From NCBI GenBank assembly GCA_014529385.2, contig CM043962.1, positions 44,473,598-44,537,597 of the forward strand: a stretch of DNA of 64,000 bases, given 5' to 3'. The stretch's first letter is position 1. Every line of letters starts with the position of its first letter. Source of the stretch: Adiantum capillus-veneris (Eukaryota > Streptophyta > Polypodiopsida > Polypodiales > Pteridaceae). The translations under genes and the position numbers were made by a program. The notes beneath the pieces were generated by a model. That model saw only the letters and a list, made by a program, of their open reading frames with translations. It was not told the DNA's origin and ran no database searches. Below are positions 1-12,099 of this stretch, one piece after another.

Positions 1-945
1 AGCTCTTAAAGCTTTCCATGTTTGCAGAGCTTCACTGTTGGCTCATAGGCTAGACCACCATTGCTTGGCGGACTTTTGAAAGTGCATAGATACATGGCGT
101 AGCTTAGAGGAATCCGTGAAGCCCTCATCTCCAAACGCTGCATCAAACTATTGGATAAAGGCTAAGACTTTGTCCGTAGCACCAAAGGTAAGGAAAGAGA
201 TGCTCTTCCCTCCCTCTTTGAACTTCTTCAGCTTGGACGACCTCTTCCATGCGGCATAGGATTTCCTATGGCCTCTTCTTTTTGATGGTTCAAAGGTTGC
301 ACCATCACTTTCTTCAGAAGGTGAAGAATTTGAAGAAGGTGGAGAAGAGGGTGACCTCTTTCTCTCCTTTTTCTTGTCTTGATCTTCGTCGTCTTCACCA
401 TCACTTTCATAAGAGGAAGAGGATGAAGAAGATGGAGAAGAGGGTGTCCTCTTTGTCGCCCTTTTCTTCTCTTTCTTTTTATCATCCCTCTTTGAATTAT
501 GGTGTGGAGAAGGGTGTGATGGTCTTCTCCGCTTTGGTGGTGAGGGAGAGCGTTTAGCCCATCGTCTTCGTGGAGCCATCTCCGCCGAGGTGGCGGGAGA
601 CTCACTTCTTTCTCATTCCTTCGGTGGAGGCTCTTGAGTTCTCCTTTGGGAAGGAGATGCATCATCAAGAAGTAAATTATTGAGCCCTTCGTATGGATTC
701 TCTTCTTCTTCCCGAATCGGAGAGAGACCTCTTTTGGAAGTCTCACAAGGAGGCTTCCTAGGTGTTCTCTCGTCATGGTGGTGAGCTTGGAGAATCCCAT
801 GAGCACGGAGCAGAGAGATGCCCATGGCTTGTTGAAGCCTAGAAACAAGATAGTTAACAAGCATCGGAGCATCATTAGTAGCTTGCTCATTAGCAAAATC
901 AAAGTTATCAACATTAATTTCACTCTCTTTATTATTGTCAGCCAT
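1..945 (-). pseudogene. gag: Ty3/gypsy-type gag, decayed, runs off left edge
   Basis: One reading frame runs from an ATG at 945 to the left edge. It is broken by TGA near 610, TAG near 150 and TGA near 45, but the frame is kept across all three. The N-terminal part starts MADNNKESE and is followed by a long basic/serine-rich segment of K, R, S, P and acidic clusters. The C-terminal part reads like a retrotransposon capsid: a run around AAFGDEGFT, then MHFQ, AKQWW and LQTWKAL. Gag would form the particle that packages element RNA. The assignment rests on these capsid-like words and on the PBS and LTR just upstream (to the right). Each stop could be a C-to-T change of a Gln or Arg codon. Confidence 0.75.
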
Positions 946-1348
946 TCTAACAACTTTTAGGTGTAAACTTTTTAGTTGTACTTTGGCACTTCAAGACCTA
1001 GTTGCTACTCCTCTTTACCCCTTTAGAAAAAGCACTCAAGCTACTGTACCCGTGACTCGAATACCATTAATTGCAAGGAATAGAAGAGAGGGTCGTTCAA
1101 CAACAAAACAGCACCGGCTCTTGTCAAGCTTCTAATAGCTCAATAGTGGTTAAGCCGTAGGCAATCCCTGTAGGACTCCACTATTAAGACCATAGCTCTC
1201 GACGATGATGCCCCGTTAACTGCACGAAGGGAGGCGCACTGCAAGGCTGAAAAATCCCTATTTACTTACTCACAGGGAATTAATAATACCAACCATTTAT
1301 AGCTAGCTTGAGGACCTCCCTTCTTGAGCAAGAAAAGAGAAACCTTGT

Positions 1349-1360
1349 GCTCTGATACTA
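1349..1360 (-). other. Primer-binding site of left-edge gypsy element
   Basis: Read on the minus strand this is TAGTATCAGAGC, one mismatch from the initiator tRNA-Met complement TGGTATCAGAGC. It lies one base from an LTR end in GTTACA. It fixes the element's orientation: LTR to the right, gag to the left. Confidence 0.8.
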
Positions 1361-1361
1361 A

Positions 1362-2219
1362 TGTAACATCTAATGGCCTAAAAATTTTTTGGAGCGGAAA
1401 TTAGCATGAACATAGTGGGAATTTCATTAGAATAGATTCCTAATGAGAATTACAAGAGTGCTTGGGTGGAGAGAGCAACAAAAAGCATAACACCTAGTTA
1501 GATAGCATGAACAATACTTTCTCAAGAGAGAGAAATTAAGCTACTGACAACAGCTGAGTACCAGATTTGCATGGAGCCGGTCCCCCCTATAAAAGGCTTT
1601 GTATTATGGTTTCTCCCATCAAGAGAGACATTGTACAATACAATTCTTTGTGTTCCTTCAAGACTAGCTAGTGCAATGAAGATGAAAGCTTCATGCACTA
1701 AGAAAAACACTTAGCAAACACAACATCAATTATCCCCGGTCTCAGACCCAAGACCTCACACACCTTCAAAGATGGTGAGAGCTAGCAGGGTATGAGAGTA
1801 GATTGAGAGGAAGAAGGATTATTCTTACGAGAAAGATGTACATCTCCTCACATAATCACTCATATTATCATAGCTTATCTTAGTAATTAGCATGGTAGAG
1901 GAGATGAGCATGCATTGAAGCTTGGCTCTTGGTTGGATTTGCATCACAAAGCCAAGAGTTGTTGGTGTAGGCCTCCCTTCTCACAAGCTTGGAGTAGGTG
2001 GTAAGCTTTCCATTAAAGCTTGAGAAGGAGAGAGAGTCTTCTTTACTTCACACATGAGATTGTGTGAGTGTGTGTGTGATAATGCCTTCCAAAAATCAGC
2101 CCCCTCTCTCTATTGGTCGACCCCTCTTGCTATTTGCTCATGCTCTACTCTCATTGGACCTCCCCAGGCCTAGCCAATGGTAATTAAGCAGTATAAGTGA
2201 TAGACTTCTGAAATGTGTC
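1362..2219 (-). repeat. 5' LTR of left-edge gypsy element, part 1
   Basis: The segment starts with TGTAAC directly beside the PBS, so this is the 3' end of the minus-strand 5' LTR. It is interrupted at 2219 by the copia element. Its central part (about 1590-1710) matches, in reverse orientation, a segment near 22.5-22.6 kb, including shared words around CCCATCAAGAGAGAC and TTTGTGTTCCTT. The LTR continues after the copia insertion at 7391. Confidence 0.65.
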
Positions 2220-2447
2220 TGTTGGAATTAGGGTTGCAGAGAAACACACACAGCTTGGAGAAGACGAAGGAAGCTCAAGGCACACAATAGAGAGTGTATT
2301 ACTTGGTGTGAAATGGAAAGATAGATAGCCCTAGAGTGATGGGCATATATACAATGCACGGGGGGAAAAAACCTCCTAAAGAGGGAAAAAATGCCCCGGC
2401 GGTCCTAGTATGTTCACACACATCACTACCACATGTATATGGTAACA
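2220..2447 (-). repeat. 3' LTR of copia element
   Basis: Starts TGTTGGAATTAGGG and ends GGTAACA on the plus strand. It is nearly identical to 7159-7385. A G-rich tract on the minus strand at about 2448-2459 is the polypurine tract for plus-strand priming. Confidence 0.93.
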
Positions 2448-2522
2448 AATCCCCCCTGGAGTGATGCGGTGAACGAGAGCTGGCACATGAGTAAAGGGAA
2501 GTGCCATGCCCTGAGGACAGGA

Positions 2523-5500
2523 TCAGTCCACAAAGGGGAGTAAGCCCAAAGCTTTGCGGAAAGCTTCAAGCTTCTCACGAGACAATGCCTTTGTGAAAAG
2601 ATCTGCAAGGTTGTCCTGTGTTGGCACATAATCCAAGCTGATCTCTCCTGCTGAGAGCCTCTCCTTGACATAGTGGTAATGCACCTCAATGTGCTTTGTG
2701 CGAGCATGAAAAACTGGGTTCCTCGCAACTGCCAATGCGCTCTGACTGTCAGTGTAGATAGTGTTGGCAGTGTCCTGTCCAACACCCAAATCAGCCATAA
2801 GGCGTCTGAGCCATACACACTCAACCGTAGCTGTGAAGACTGCACTGTACTCAGCCTCACAACTCGAAGTGGCCACAGTAGGTTGCTTCTTGCTCAACCA
2901 TGATATACATGAACTGCCAAGCATGAAACAAAAACAACTTGTGAACACTCTCGTGTCAAAACAACCAGCCCAATCTGAGTCCGAAAAAGCATGTAAGTCT
3001 GGCGGCAATGATCCCCCCTTGGGATAAAACAAGCCAAGATGTAAAGTGCCACTAAGGTAGCGGAAAATCATCTTGACAGCCTGCCAATGCTTAGACCCTG
3101 GGCTATGCATAAATCTGCAAACTGAATATCCGGCCTTGTGTTGCATACATAAATGAGGCAGCCAACAGCAGTTTGGTAAAGAGTGACATCAGAAGGATCG
3201 CCAGCATCATGTAGACTCAACTTCAAACCTGTTTCCATGGGAGTGGCAATAGGTTTGCAATCCTCAAGTCCAAACTTACATAGCAATGTCTCTATGTAAC
3301 TTTTCTGACACAAGGCAATACCACCATCACACTGCTTAGACTGTATGCCCAAATAATGATGCAACAGCCCCAAATCTTTCATCTTGAAAGTAGCATTCAA
3401 ATCAGCCTTAAATTCAGCAATATGTCTCTCATTTGGTCCAGTGATCAGCAAATCATCAACGTAAAGAATCACGATGAGAAATACATCACCCTCACGCTTT
3501 ACATACAATGTGCTTTCTGTTGGACTGTTACGAAAGCCTTGTTTGACCAAATGAGTGTCAGCTTTCTCATACCAAGCACGAGGAGATTGCTTCAACCCAT
3601 ACAAAGCCTTGTTACATTTGCACACTTTGTCCTCTTGTCCTTTTATAACAAAACCGCGAGGCTGCGTTACATAAACTTCCTCAAATATGTCACCTTTCAA
3701 GAAAGCAGTAACAATGTCTGATTGATGTACATCCCAACCAAAATGAGCTGCCAACGCACATAGAAAACGCACAGTAGTCATACGACAAGTGGGAGAAAAA
3801 TTTTCTTCATAATCTATGCCTTTTTGCTGTGCATAACCCTTTGCAACAAGTCGAGCCTTATGGCCATCGATCTCACCATCCGGTTTGCGTTTCAACTTGT
3901 AAACCCACTTCGTACCAATGGCCTTTTTGCCAGGAGGCAAATCACATAAAGTCCATGTGCCATTTTCTATAAGTGTATCATATTTTGATTGCATGGCAGC
4001 CATCCAATTTTCTGAATTCTGTGCTTCATCAAAAGACAGAGGCTCCTCAACATCATGTAAACTAGACACAACCAAAGCATAACAATCTGATGCATAAGAT
4101 GCATGGCGAGAGCCTGAACGAGTACGACTAGACAAAGTTGCATCCAATTTACTGTCACGCAAAGTGTGCACCAGCCATTTTGGCATACCTCTAGCCTGCT
4201 CATTTTTAGCCCTTTCCTCATCAAGTACGTCATGTACATCTGCATCAGTAATAGGCTGTTCTAAAACATTTTCAGAAACCCCCATAGGATGTACATTTGC
4301 CTCATTGGAACTTACATTCGTATTTCCACTATTGAAAAGAGGCAACAAAGTGTCATAAATGTCCTGTGAGCTTACATTACTGTCTCTAGTACATGACAGC
4401 AAGGGCTGAACATAATCTTCCACAAACACTACATCCCGAGAAACGAGAATACGTTTTGTTTGCGGATGATACAACCTGTAACCTTTGCTTTCAGCACTAT
4501 AACCAACAAAAATACATTTGACAGTATTATCATCCAATTTTCTGCGCTCCACTTGTGGCACCAAAGCATATGCCAAACAACCAAAAACAGGCATGTGCTC
4601 AATAGAAGGCTTTCTATCATGCCATGCTTCATATGGAGTAATAGACTACAAAGCTTTCGTAGGACACCTGTTAAGTACATAAGTGGCACACATAATGGCC
4701 TCAAGCCAAAAAGAATGCAGCAAAGCTTGACTTTTGACCATACATCGTGCCATTTCCGTCAGTGACCTATTTTTCCTCTCAGCAACACCATTTTGCTGAG
4801 GTGTATAAGGCACTGTACATTGGCGTTTTATCCCACGACTAGCCAGAAATGCATTAAATTCATAAGACATATACTCCCCCCCTCAATCTGAACGGAGGGT
4901 GCCCATAGTACATTTCGAGACATTTTCAGCCATAGCCAGAAATTGTTTGAAGCACATAAAGACTTCGGACTTCACTTTAAGCGGAAATACCCATGCATGC
5001 CTGGAGTAATCATCAATGAAAGTCACGAAGTACAGGTAATTGCCCAAGGACGGAGTTTGCATGGGCCCACAAACATCACTATGCACAAGCTGCAACCTGC
5101 ATGTAGCCCGAACTGAACCAACCTTTGGAAGCTTAGAACACTGCATCTTACCCAAAATACAACCTTCACAAACATGTTTGACATGTTCTTCAAGAGGCGG
5201 CAAAGAAGCAACCATATTAGATTTCTGCAAACGCAGCAAACTGGCAAAATTCAGATGACCAAAACGTGCATGCCAAAGTTTTGCATCTGAAATAGCCCTT
5301 GAATCTGCAACAGCATTTGCAAAATTTTGTCCACACTTGTCATACAAAGTGAGCTTATACAGCCCACGGCACAGAAGCCCAGATGCAACAATTTCATCAC
5401 CAAAACTGAGATCATGAACTGTACATCTATCATCCAGAAATTTGACTACAAGTCCAAGTCTAGCAAGTGCGGATACAGATAAGAGATTCTTCTTGATCCC

Positions 5501-6796
5501 AGGTACATAAAGTGCATCAACAAGTGTGAAGGAATTGCCATTAGCAGCAGTGAGCACAATCTTTCCAACTCCTTGAACTGAATAAGAGGCGTTGTTGGCA
5601 CAAGTGACTGAATTCCCATGAGGGACAGACTCGAGAGAGGTAAACAATTCACGATGTGACGTAATAATGTGCTTTGTAGCACCACTGTCGAAATACCACA
5701 CATGTGAATCTGCAGCAACTGACAAGCATGCATCATGGACAGCAGGATTGTAAGTGCACTCTGCGCTAAAAGCCCATTCTACATCAACATCAGCAACACA
5801 GTCTCCTTTCACAGAAGACTCAACAATGGTTGCATTTGTAGTGGAACCAGCATTTGCAGTGGAACCACCCTCTTTCTTCTTAGCCTCTTTGGCCTTCAAC
5901 TTAGGACACGACTTGATCAAGTGATCATTAGCTTTACAATAATGGCAACGCATCTTCTTTTTGCCCTTATCACCAGAATTTCCAGACGAAGTACTGCCAG
6001 GAGAAGCATTAGGAACATAATTTTTTCCACTCACAGCAGAACCATAAGAAGTGGCTACATTACTGTTACCACCCTTTCTTTGAGAAGTAATAAAGGTCTG
6101 TTCAGCTGCATGCTGCCTAGTCCTGTTTTTCCTAGAAAGTGACTCTTGCAACAACAATGTGCATAATGCATCAAACTTGAAAACTTCAGGATTTCCTTGG
6201 GTCATCAGTCTCCAAGTACTAGCAAATGTCTGGTAGGAATCTGGTAAGGCATCAAGAACCGTCTGCACAAGGGAACTGTCTGAAATGACTTCACCTGCAG
6301 AAATAATCTGCTCATTGATATCCTTGACACTAGCAAGGAAAGTGTCCATATCATCTTCCTCATGCATAATCTTTGACTCCAGCTCTTTACGCTGCAAAGC
6401 AATTTTAGCCTCATTGCGGCTTGCATAAAGACCTGCTAGAATATCCCAAGCCTGTTTTGCAGATTTTGCAGAACGGATGTGAGGAACAATGGTGCGCTTC
6501 ACAGACAATGCAATCAATGCATGAGCCTGCGCATCCTTAACATCCCAATGATCTTGTTCTGCCATAGGCAAAACAACTCTAACAGCTGCAATCCTTGCAG
6601 CAAGACCTGCAACATCCTCAACATCGCCTACATCCTCAGAACCAGGACGTACATCAATGCCTTGCACAATGTTCCAGACACCCTTTGACACAAGAACATG
6701 TTACATCATATAAGCCCACATAGGGTAGTTGTCCCCATCCAACCTGTCCTCAGCAGCAAACATCTTGAACACATCTGTGTTGTTGTTGTCAGCCAT
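2523..6796 (-). pseudogene. gag-pol: copia gag-pol polyprotein, interrupted
   Basis: The start is ATG at 6796 (MADNN). Domains in order: gag with a zinc knuckle (C-X2-C-X4-H-X4-C) near 5.9 kb; protease with DSGATKH near 5.69 kb; GAG-pre-integrase/zinc region (HARFGHLN then CEGC) near 5.2 kb; integrase core with HSDVCGP, then D and E (NGVAERKN); RT with YVDDLL near 3.45 kb; RNase H with SDSDWAGC and EAEYSA to about 2523. Breaks are TAA at 6701-6703, TGA at 4883-4885 (inside the integrase RSD-x-GGEY motif), TAG at 4646-4648, and a frameshift near 3125 between RT and RNase H. All domains are otherwise present, so this is a recently inactivated copy. Confidence 0.93.
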
Positions 6797-7144
6797 GGTA
6801 AATGCTGCACCTGATGTGAAAACTGCCCAAAAATAGGAGAAACGGAGCGGGAACAACCTGTGCTATATAGCACAAACTATAGAAGACAATAAGGCATCTG
6901 TTATGCAGAAAACGGCACTGACAAAAATTCTGCACAAAATGACGAAATAGCCTGTGCAGTACTGCCTGTAGTGGAAACGGAGGCTGAAATGAGCCCAAAT
7001 CAAAATTCTGAGCAGACCGAGCTCTTCGAGCCTACCCAAAATATTTGTCGACCTGCGAACGTTCGCCAAAGCTCACTGAAATTGGAGAAAGTGAGCAGGC
7101 GTGTGCTGGAGCAGTTGGCGACTAAGCCCGGGAGGACGTGACCT

Positions 7145-7156
7145 GCTCTGATACCA
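7145..7156 (-). other. Primer-binding site of copia element
   Basis: The minus strand reads TGGTATCAGAGC, an exact match to the usual initiator tRNA-Met primer site. It lies two bases from the 5' LTR. Confidence 0.95.
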
Positions 7157-7158
7157 AT

Positions 7159-7385
7159 TGTTGGAATTAGGGTTGCAGAGAAACACACACAGCTTGGAGA
7201 AGACGAAGGAAGCTCAAGGCACACAATAGAGAGTGTATTACTTGGTGTGCAATGGAAAGATAGATAGCCCTAGAGTGATGGGCATATATACAATGCACGG
7301 GGGAAAAAACCTCCTAAAGAGGGAAAAAATGCCCCGGCGGTCCTAGTGTGTTCACACACATCACTACCAAATGTATATGGTAATA
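7159..7385 (-). repeat. 5' LTR of copia element
   Basis: Second LTR copy, followed by the target duplication GTGTC at 7386-7390. It would drive transcription to the left. Confidence 0.93.
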
Positions 7386-7390
7386 GTGTC

Positions 7391-7724
7391 CCCCTTTCCC
7401 CTTTTCTAAGAGCTTTAGGTAATTTAATAATTCAACTAAACTCTCATTGGACCCCTTTGCCTCCTGGCCAATAGGAATCAGGCAAGCCATTGGGCTACTG
7501 AATGCTCATTGGACCCCTTGGGAGACTGTCCAATAGTCTTCTAGAGGACTTAATTCTCATTGGTTCTTTTATTAAGTGTTTTTAAATTAATTAAACTAGA
7601 TTTAGTCTAGCCTGATTCTCATTGGTCCGCCTCCAAGGTGGACCAATAGAAATTGGGTACACCTTGTGGGCATCTGGGCTAGGGAGCTGACATGTGTCCC
7701 TCATTCCCTTTGTGTAAAGGGAGC

Positions 7725-7762
<38 letters not shown>

Positions 7763-8090
7763 TTCTCTCTCATCCCCTACAAGCAAGGCTCGCCCCCTCC
7801 TAAGTAGGGATGTGTAAAGACTTTTTTGGACACACACAAAGCATCCAATTCCCTTATGGTTGACCTTTGGACACAACCTTTGAATTTTGGAACCTTAGCA
7901 TTTTGGAAGTCTTAATGGGTTGAACCTTAGGGTCTCCTATGCCCATTGTTGCACATGGATCTTTTGCAGATGGCCCCCCCTTTGGATCCCTACTGAGGCC
8001 GGTCTGTTAGCTTAACCAATATTCTAGCTTTTTCTCCCCTGGCACTTCCCCATATTAAATGACCAGTTTAACATGAGAAAATCATTTAGG
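7391..8090 (-). repeat. Left-edge gypsy LTR, part 2 (after copia insertion)
   Basis: Resumes the interrupted LTR. It contains several short variants of CTCATTGG...CCAATAG and a (GT)n run at 7726-7760. The outer boundary is not clear. Words near 8040-8090 (CATTAAATGA...AATATGAGAAAATCATTT-like) recur near 46.51-46.55 kb. Confidence 0.45.
7726..7760. repeat. (GT)n microsatellite
   Basis: About 17 perfect GT units inside the split LTR. Confidence 0.95.
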
Positions 8091-8115
8091 AGAATTAGAT
8101 ATTGATTATTATGAC

Positions 8116-9010
8116 ATGGCCACTCTTCTCTTTGAATTTGGGTCACATCCTCTGATAATGATACTCGAAGTTGCTACTGAGAGGGGGAAAATACAAGGGT
8201 TATCTTTCCCTGGTAACAACCAGCTCTTGACCAAGATGTTTGCGGATGACTCCCTTCTCTTCTTGAAAGCCTGCCCTCAGGTGATCAAGAGGGCCCTTGA
8301 GATTGTACAAACATTCGTTGTGGCTTTGGGTCAAAGTGTAATATTGAGAAGTCTAGACTAATCTGACGAAAAAATGACTCATTTGACCCATCGGTCTGGG
8401 CTGGGAAGATTGTGTCTAAAGGTAGGATTTTTAAGCATCTGGGGGCTCCATTAGGACTTGACGTTACTTACAAGCAAAGGTTCTAGTGGGTCCTTGAGAA
8501 GATTTAAAGGAAAATGAGAAGGTGGGATTATGTGTTGCTTCCCTTCCGGAGTCGGGTCGAGTGATCTATTCATTTATGATTCCTTATATTGCCTTCACCA
8601 GTCTGCTCCTCAAAATAGGCAGATGTAGCTAGAAGGAGTTTTTGAAACCAGTTAAAAGATTCTTATGGATGAACAACACTAAAGCCTTGTCGTTGTGGCA
8701 ATGGTCAAAGTGGGAACGTATAGCTCAATTGTTGGTCCAAGGTGGCCTTGGAATTCTCAACCTTATTGTTCATGTTAAGGCCTCGTGTGCCAAGTATGTG
8801 GTCTCAATCATGTTAAGTGGGCAAAGTGGGAAGATATAGCTCGACTGTGGGTCCAAGGTGGCCTTGGAATTCTCAACCTTATTCATGTTAAGGCCCTGTG
8901 TGCCAAGTTTGTGGTTTCAATTGCAAATCAAGATCAGTCTTGGACTATCATGACCAATGATGTGATTGACAAGGAAAAACTTTTCTCTCAAGTTGGTCAG
9001 TGGAAAGGGA
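8116..9010 (+). pseudogene. LINE (non-LTR) reverse transcriptase fragment
   Basis: Translation shows the RT core of an L1-like plant LINE: SHPLI, then GKIQGLSFPG, then the catalytic FADDSLLFLKA (FADD at about 8241-8252), then HLGAPLGLDVTYKQR in another frame. Stops and frameshifts are frequent after 8360. A stretch of about 115 bp is duplicated in tandem (about 8707-8821 and 8822-8931), each coding for a version of VQGGLGILNL...HVKA.CAK. Both ends of the LINE are missing. Confidence 0.8.
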
Positions 9011-10893
9011 TCCACATGAACATGAAAGATCTCGCTCCAATTTGGTGTTGATACTAGTGCTTCCTTCAATTTTTGAAATGATTCCTCACAATTTTTTGTC
9101 CAATCAAAGGTCACAATCAACCCATAAAGAGGTTTGGCAATGGCATCATACATGTAGATAAACTTCCAAAAAGCTATATGCCTACTTTCTTGCTACTCAT
9201 TCTAAAACATGTCAGTAATAGAAAGAGGATAATTGTCATGTATGGTAGATGTGTCCAAATTTTTGAGATTGAGGCGCACTCTTAACTTGCCATTCTTCTT
9301 AGGTACACCACAATTGGGGACACCCAATCTATGTGTTCAATTTCCAGAAATGAATTCAACTTCCTTTGGCTTATCGATCTTCTCTTTGATTTTCTTAGAA
9401 AAAGCTTCATTATAAGTGTAAAAACATTGTCTGTTTAGCTTAACATCAAGCTTTAAAGGAATTGTATGCTTACAAATGGTAGGATAAACCCCTTTCAAGT
9501 CCCTATAAAACCAGGCAAATACATCCTTGTACTCTTTGAGCATCTAAATCAATAATTCTTCCTCATCTAGAGATAGATCTATAGCAATATAAGCAGGTTT
9601 AGGTTCTTATCCTAGCTCTGCTAGATCTATTCTTTTAGCATCCTTATGTCCATCATAAGATTTTCCTGGTTTAGCCTTCTCCCTAATTGGCTGTTCCAAT
9701 AACAAATTTTGATCCCGAATAGTGTACTTCTTGTAAAGAGATGGTACACTTATCCCCTCCTTTCCTGACTCTACCCCATTTTTGTTTAGTCTCCATTTAT
9801 GTTGTCCACACCTCTTTCAATGTTCATTTCAATTCAATGTACTTCTTTCTTTGCTCAACCTTTGTCCATCTAGGCTCACTAGGAGCGTCCACTTTCTTTG
9901 ATGCGTCCTTGGGAGATTTTGTTGTTTGTCTTTTTTCTCGATTCAGTTTATTTGGTTGAAAAGGTGTTGAGGGTTCTTTGATTATTTTGTCTTTTATGCA
10001 ATCAAGGGATCCCACTAATCTTAAGTAATATTGATTTCCATCAATGCATGGCATTGGATTGTTTCTCACCCCCTTATTGTGCGCTTGTTCTCGTAACGTT
10101 GTTGTCTTCTAAGTTTTTGTCAAAGAAATTTTCAAAATTTGTTTTGGGATCACTTTCATGACCTTCTAAATTTTCACCATCTACACTAAGTATTCCTGAG
10201 TATCAAAGGTGTCATTGCAACATTCATCACTTGGGTCGATATTCTCGTCTAGGATATTGCTTGAATAATTTTCCATGGTAAGATCTCGAATCGAAATCTC
10301 GTCTTGGATATGCAAGCATTGCATTTCAGTCTCCAAATCTTGTATCATTTTATTATTTACGACTTTCCAAATTCACCCTTATCATGCAAAAAGGAATTAA
10401 GTCTAAGTCATTTTCATTGCAAAAGTTGGTAGGTGATCTCATTGACATACACATCTAAGGTGGCCAAAATCAGATTTCACTCCAAGGGTTCCATTCTTTC
10501 TTCAAGAAAAGGCTCAGGTATATAGTCAAAAAATTCAAATGATTTCTCTTGCTTGCACTCGTCTTTGATAGAACTGTTGTAGTCTGAAGCTCCACACATC
10601 CATAGGTGAGCCTTGGAGTTCAACCACATAGGTACCTATCACTCTATAGCAGTCATTGAATCAAAATCCTCTACGAGTGTTCTCCGTATATCTTTATATT
10701 TGTGATCACTTAAATTGATGCGAGTAGTGTTCTCCATGTGGTGCAAGTAGATATAATCATCGCCCCGATCTTCAACCATCTTTAACTGACGCTTGAACGG
10801 TCTTCCTAGAATAACATTGTAGTTATTCTTAGTACCAAAATCTACCATAGAAAACATATGTTCATATTGAATTCCACAAGAAGTCATTACCAC
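9010..10893 (-). pseudogene. pol: Ty3/gypsy pol remnant lacking the RT core
   Basis: On the minus strand a retroviral-type protease word (MVDFG...YNVILGRPF) is at about 10.83-10.78 kb, followed by a charged linker near 10.0 kb. Next come pre-RT words KDVFAW and HTIPLK near 9.5 kb, then VVVPKKNGKLR at about 9.3 kb. The frame then jumps to AKPLYGLI...FDWT...FQKLKEAL at about 9.13-9.06 kb, which is the RT thumb/RNase H border. The segment that should carry the catalytic YxDD box is missing, so an internal deletion removed the RT palm. Many stops. The LILGRP-type protease differs from the chromodomain element at 23-39 kb, so it may be another gypsy lineage. Confidence 0.75.
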
Positions 10894-11089
10894 CTATTCT
10901 AGAACAGCAATAGACTTTGAAATATAGCCATCAGCTAGTTGCAATTTCTTCTAAGGGCATATTTTTTCATTTCTCCCAAATAGGTTAGTAGCAATGGCAA
11001 CCCCCACTCCACTGTCTAAAGATCGTAATGGTTTCTACTTGTTAACCACTTACGGACACCCTATCACCTTTGACGGGTGACTTATCACT

Positions 11090-11250
11090 TATTTGAGCCA
11101 TGGACCGGGCTTGTTGTTCCTATAGGTGCATAGGTGATCGCTGATAAGAGAAGCACCACTTATCTTATTTTTATAGTATTTTTGCTATAACCAGCCATTG
11201 TGGGCACCCATGTGTGAATGGTCAGATTCATATAAAAGGTCCATTTGACC
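11090..11250. repeat. Dispersed repeat, copy 1
   Basis: Shares an ordered set of words with 15,565-15,735: CATGGRCCGGGCTTGT, GATCGCT or AATCGCT, then GGGCACCCAT. The family is unknown; it could be part of an LTR or a short interspersed element. Confidence 0.5.
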
Positions 11251-11352
11251 TAAAACTCCTCATTCTTGGAGGTGCATGCTAAAGAAGGGCTCTTGCTCTT
11301 CCTCTACCTTCTTCTCCATCGTGTGCTCATGGGTGTGTGTGTGTGTGTGTGC

Positions 11353-11353
<1 letters not shown>

Positions 11354-11447
<94 letters not shown>
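11354..11447. repeat. (GA)n microsatellite, about 94 bp
   Basis: Perfect GA run interrupting the gag fragment of copy B. It follows a short GT run at 11,334-11,350. Confidence 0.97.
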
Positions 11448-11448
<1 letters not shown>

Positions 11449-11449
11449 A

Positions 11450-11797
11450 TTGCAATGGCATCGACCATGGCAAGACAGTTGAGCGCGGCGAGCGACAACG
11501 GCGGTCTTTGCGGCACGGGATCCTTCCCTCCCAAGATTGGGAAGATCTTGAAACACCCAAGTCCTTGCAATGTTGTTTCCACCATATTTTTGCATCACCA
11601 ATAAGATGAACTATTGCAAGCATATTTTGGTTTACAGGTTGGGTCCCTGCAGCTTCAAAATAGTCTTCCATTGCCTCAATCCAAGCTTCAACATTGTGCT
11701 CGATATGAGCTCCCTCGCCTTTGAATGTGGGTGGTTGGGCTTGTTTAAGGAGAAGTTTTTTCTCTTGTATGGCTGTGTATAAAGCATTTGACAGTAC
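11450..11797 (-). pseudogene. gag: Copy B gag, first exon of the internal region (truncated)
   Basis: The minus-strand frame starts at 11797, just after an acceptor-like TTGTGTAG. It reads LYT, then KLLLKQAQPPTFKGEG, then EAWIEAMEDYFEAAGT, LIGDAK and WWKQ. This aligns with the start of copy A gag at 27,755 (LYT, LLLKQ, PTFKGE, AWLDAMDDYFLAAGT, LIGDAK, WWKQ). In both copies five codons separate the acceptor from LYT. The frame is lost after about 11,500 and is replaced by the GA microsatellite. Confidence 0.8.
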
Positions 11798-12099
11798 CTA
11801 CACAATAATATGCTTGTCGATAGTTTGATTTAAAGAATTAACGCAATATCAAGTGCTTTAAACTTCCTCAGCTGAAGAAAAATTTGGAAAGAAACTATCT
11901 TTATTATTTTCAAGATGCCATAACTTTATTCATATCAAGATTTTTACAAATTTGAGATCTTATGGATGAGTACTTTTTATTTTATTACTATATATACAAA
12001 GGTTAGCTCTGCTAAAAAGCTATATAATTCTTAGAGCCAGATTCCCAAGGACGTAGTGGTACAATCGATAGGTATTTGTGGATAAGTTTTTACAATCCA

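Larger units (their letters stand above)
2220..7385 (-). mobile_element. Ty1/copia retrotransposon, nearly complete
   Basis: A 5.17 kb element on the minus strand with all structural parts: LTRs of about 228 bp, a tRNA-Met PBS, a gag-pol frame and a purine tract before the 3' LTR. The 5-bp target duplication GTGTC is at 2215-2219 and 7386-7390. Pol order is protease, integrase, RT, RNase H, which defines copia. The LTRs differ by about four substitutions and one indel, so the insertion is fairly young. The coding frame nevertheless carries three stops and a frameshift. It sits inside the LTR of the left-edge gypsy element, so it is the younger insertion. Confidence 0.95.

Noticed and set aside
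4883-4885. TGA between copia gag-protease and the rest of pol as a programmed readthrough site
   Set aside because: It lies inside the integrase RSD-x-GGEY motif, not at a gag/pol border, and two more stops and a frameshift are present. Simple decay is more likely.
11276-11671. Open frames of RERERE or SLSLSL residues over the GA/CT tracts (also at 31.6, 40.6, 47.6, 55.4, 59.5, 62.1 and 62.3 kb)
   Set aside because: Dinucleotide repeats lack stop codons in every frame, so these frames are by-products of the microsatellites.
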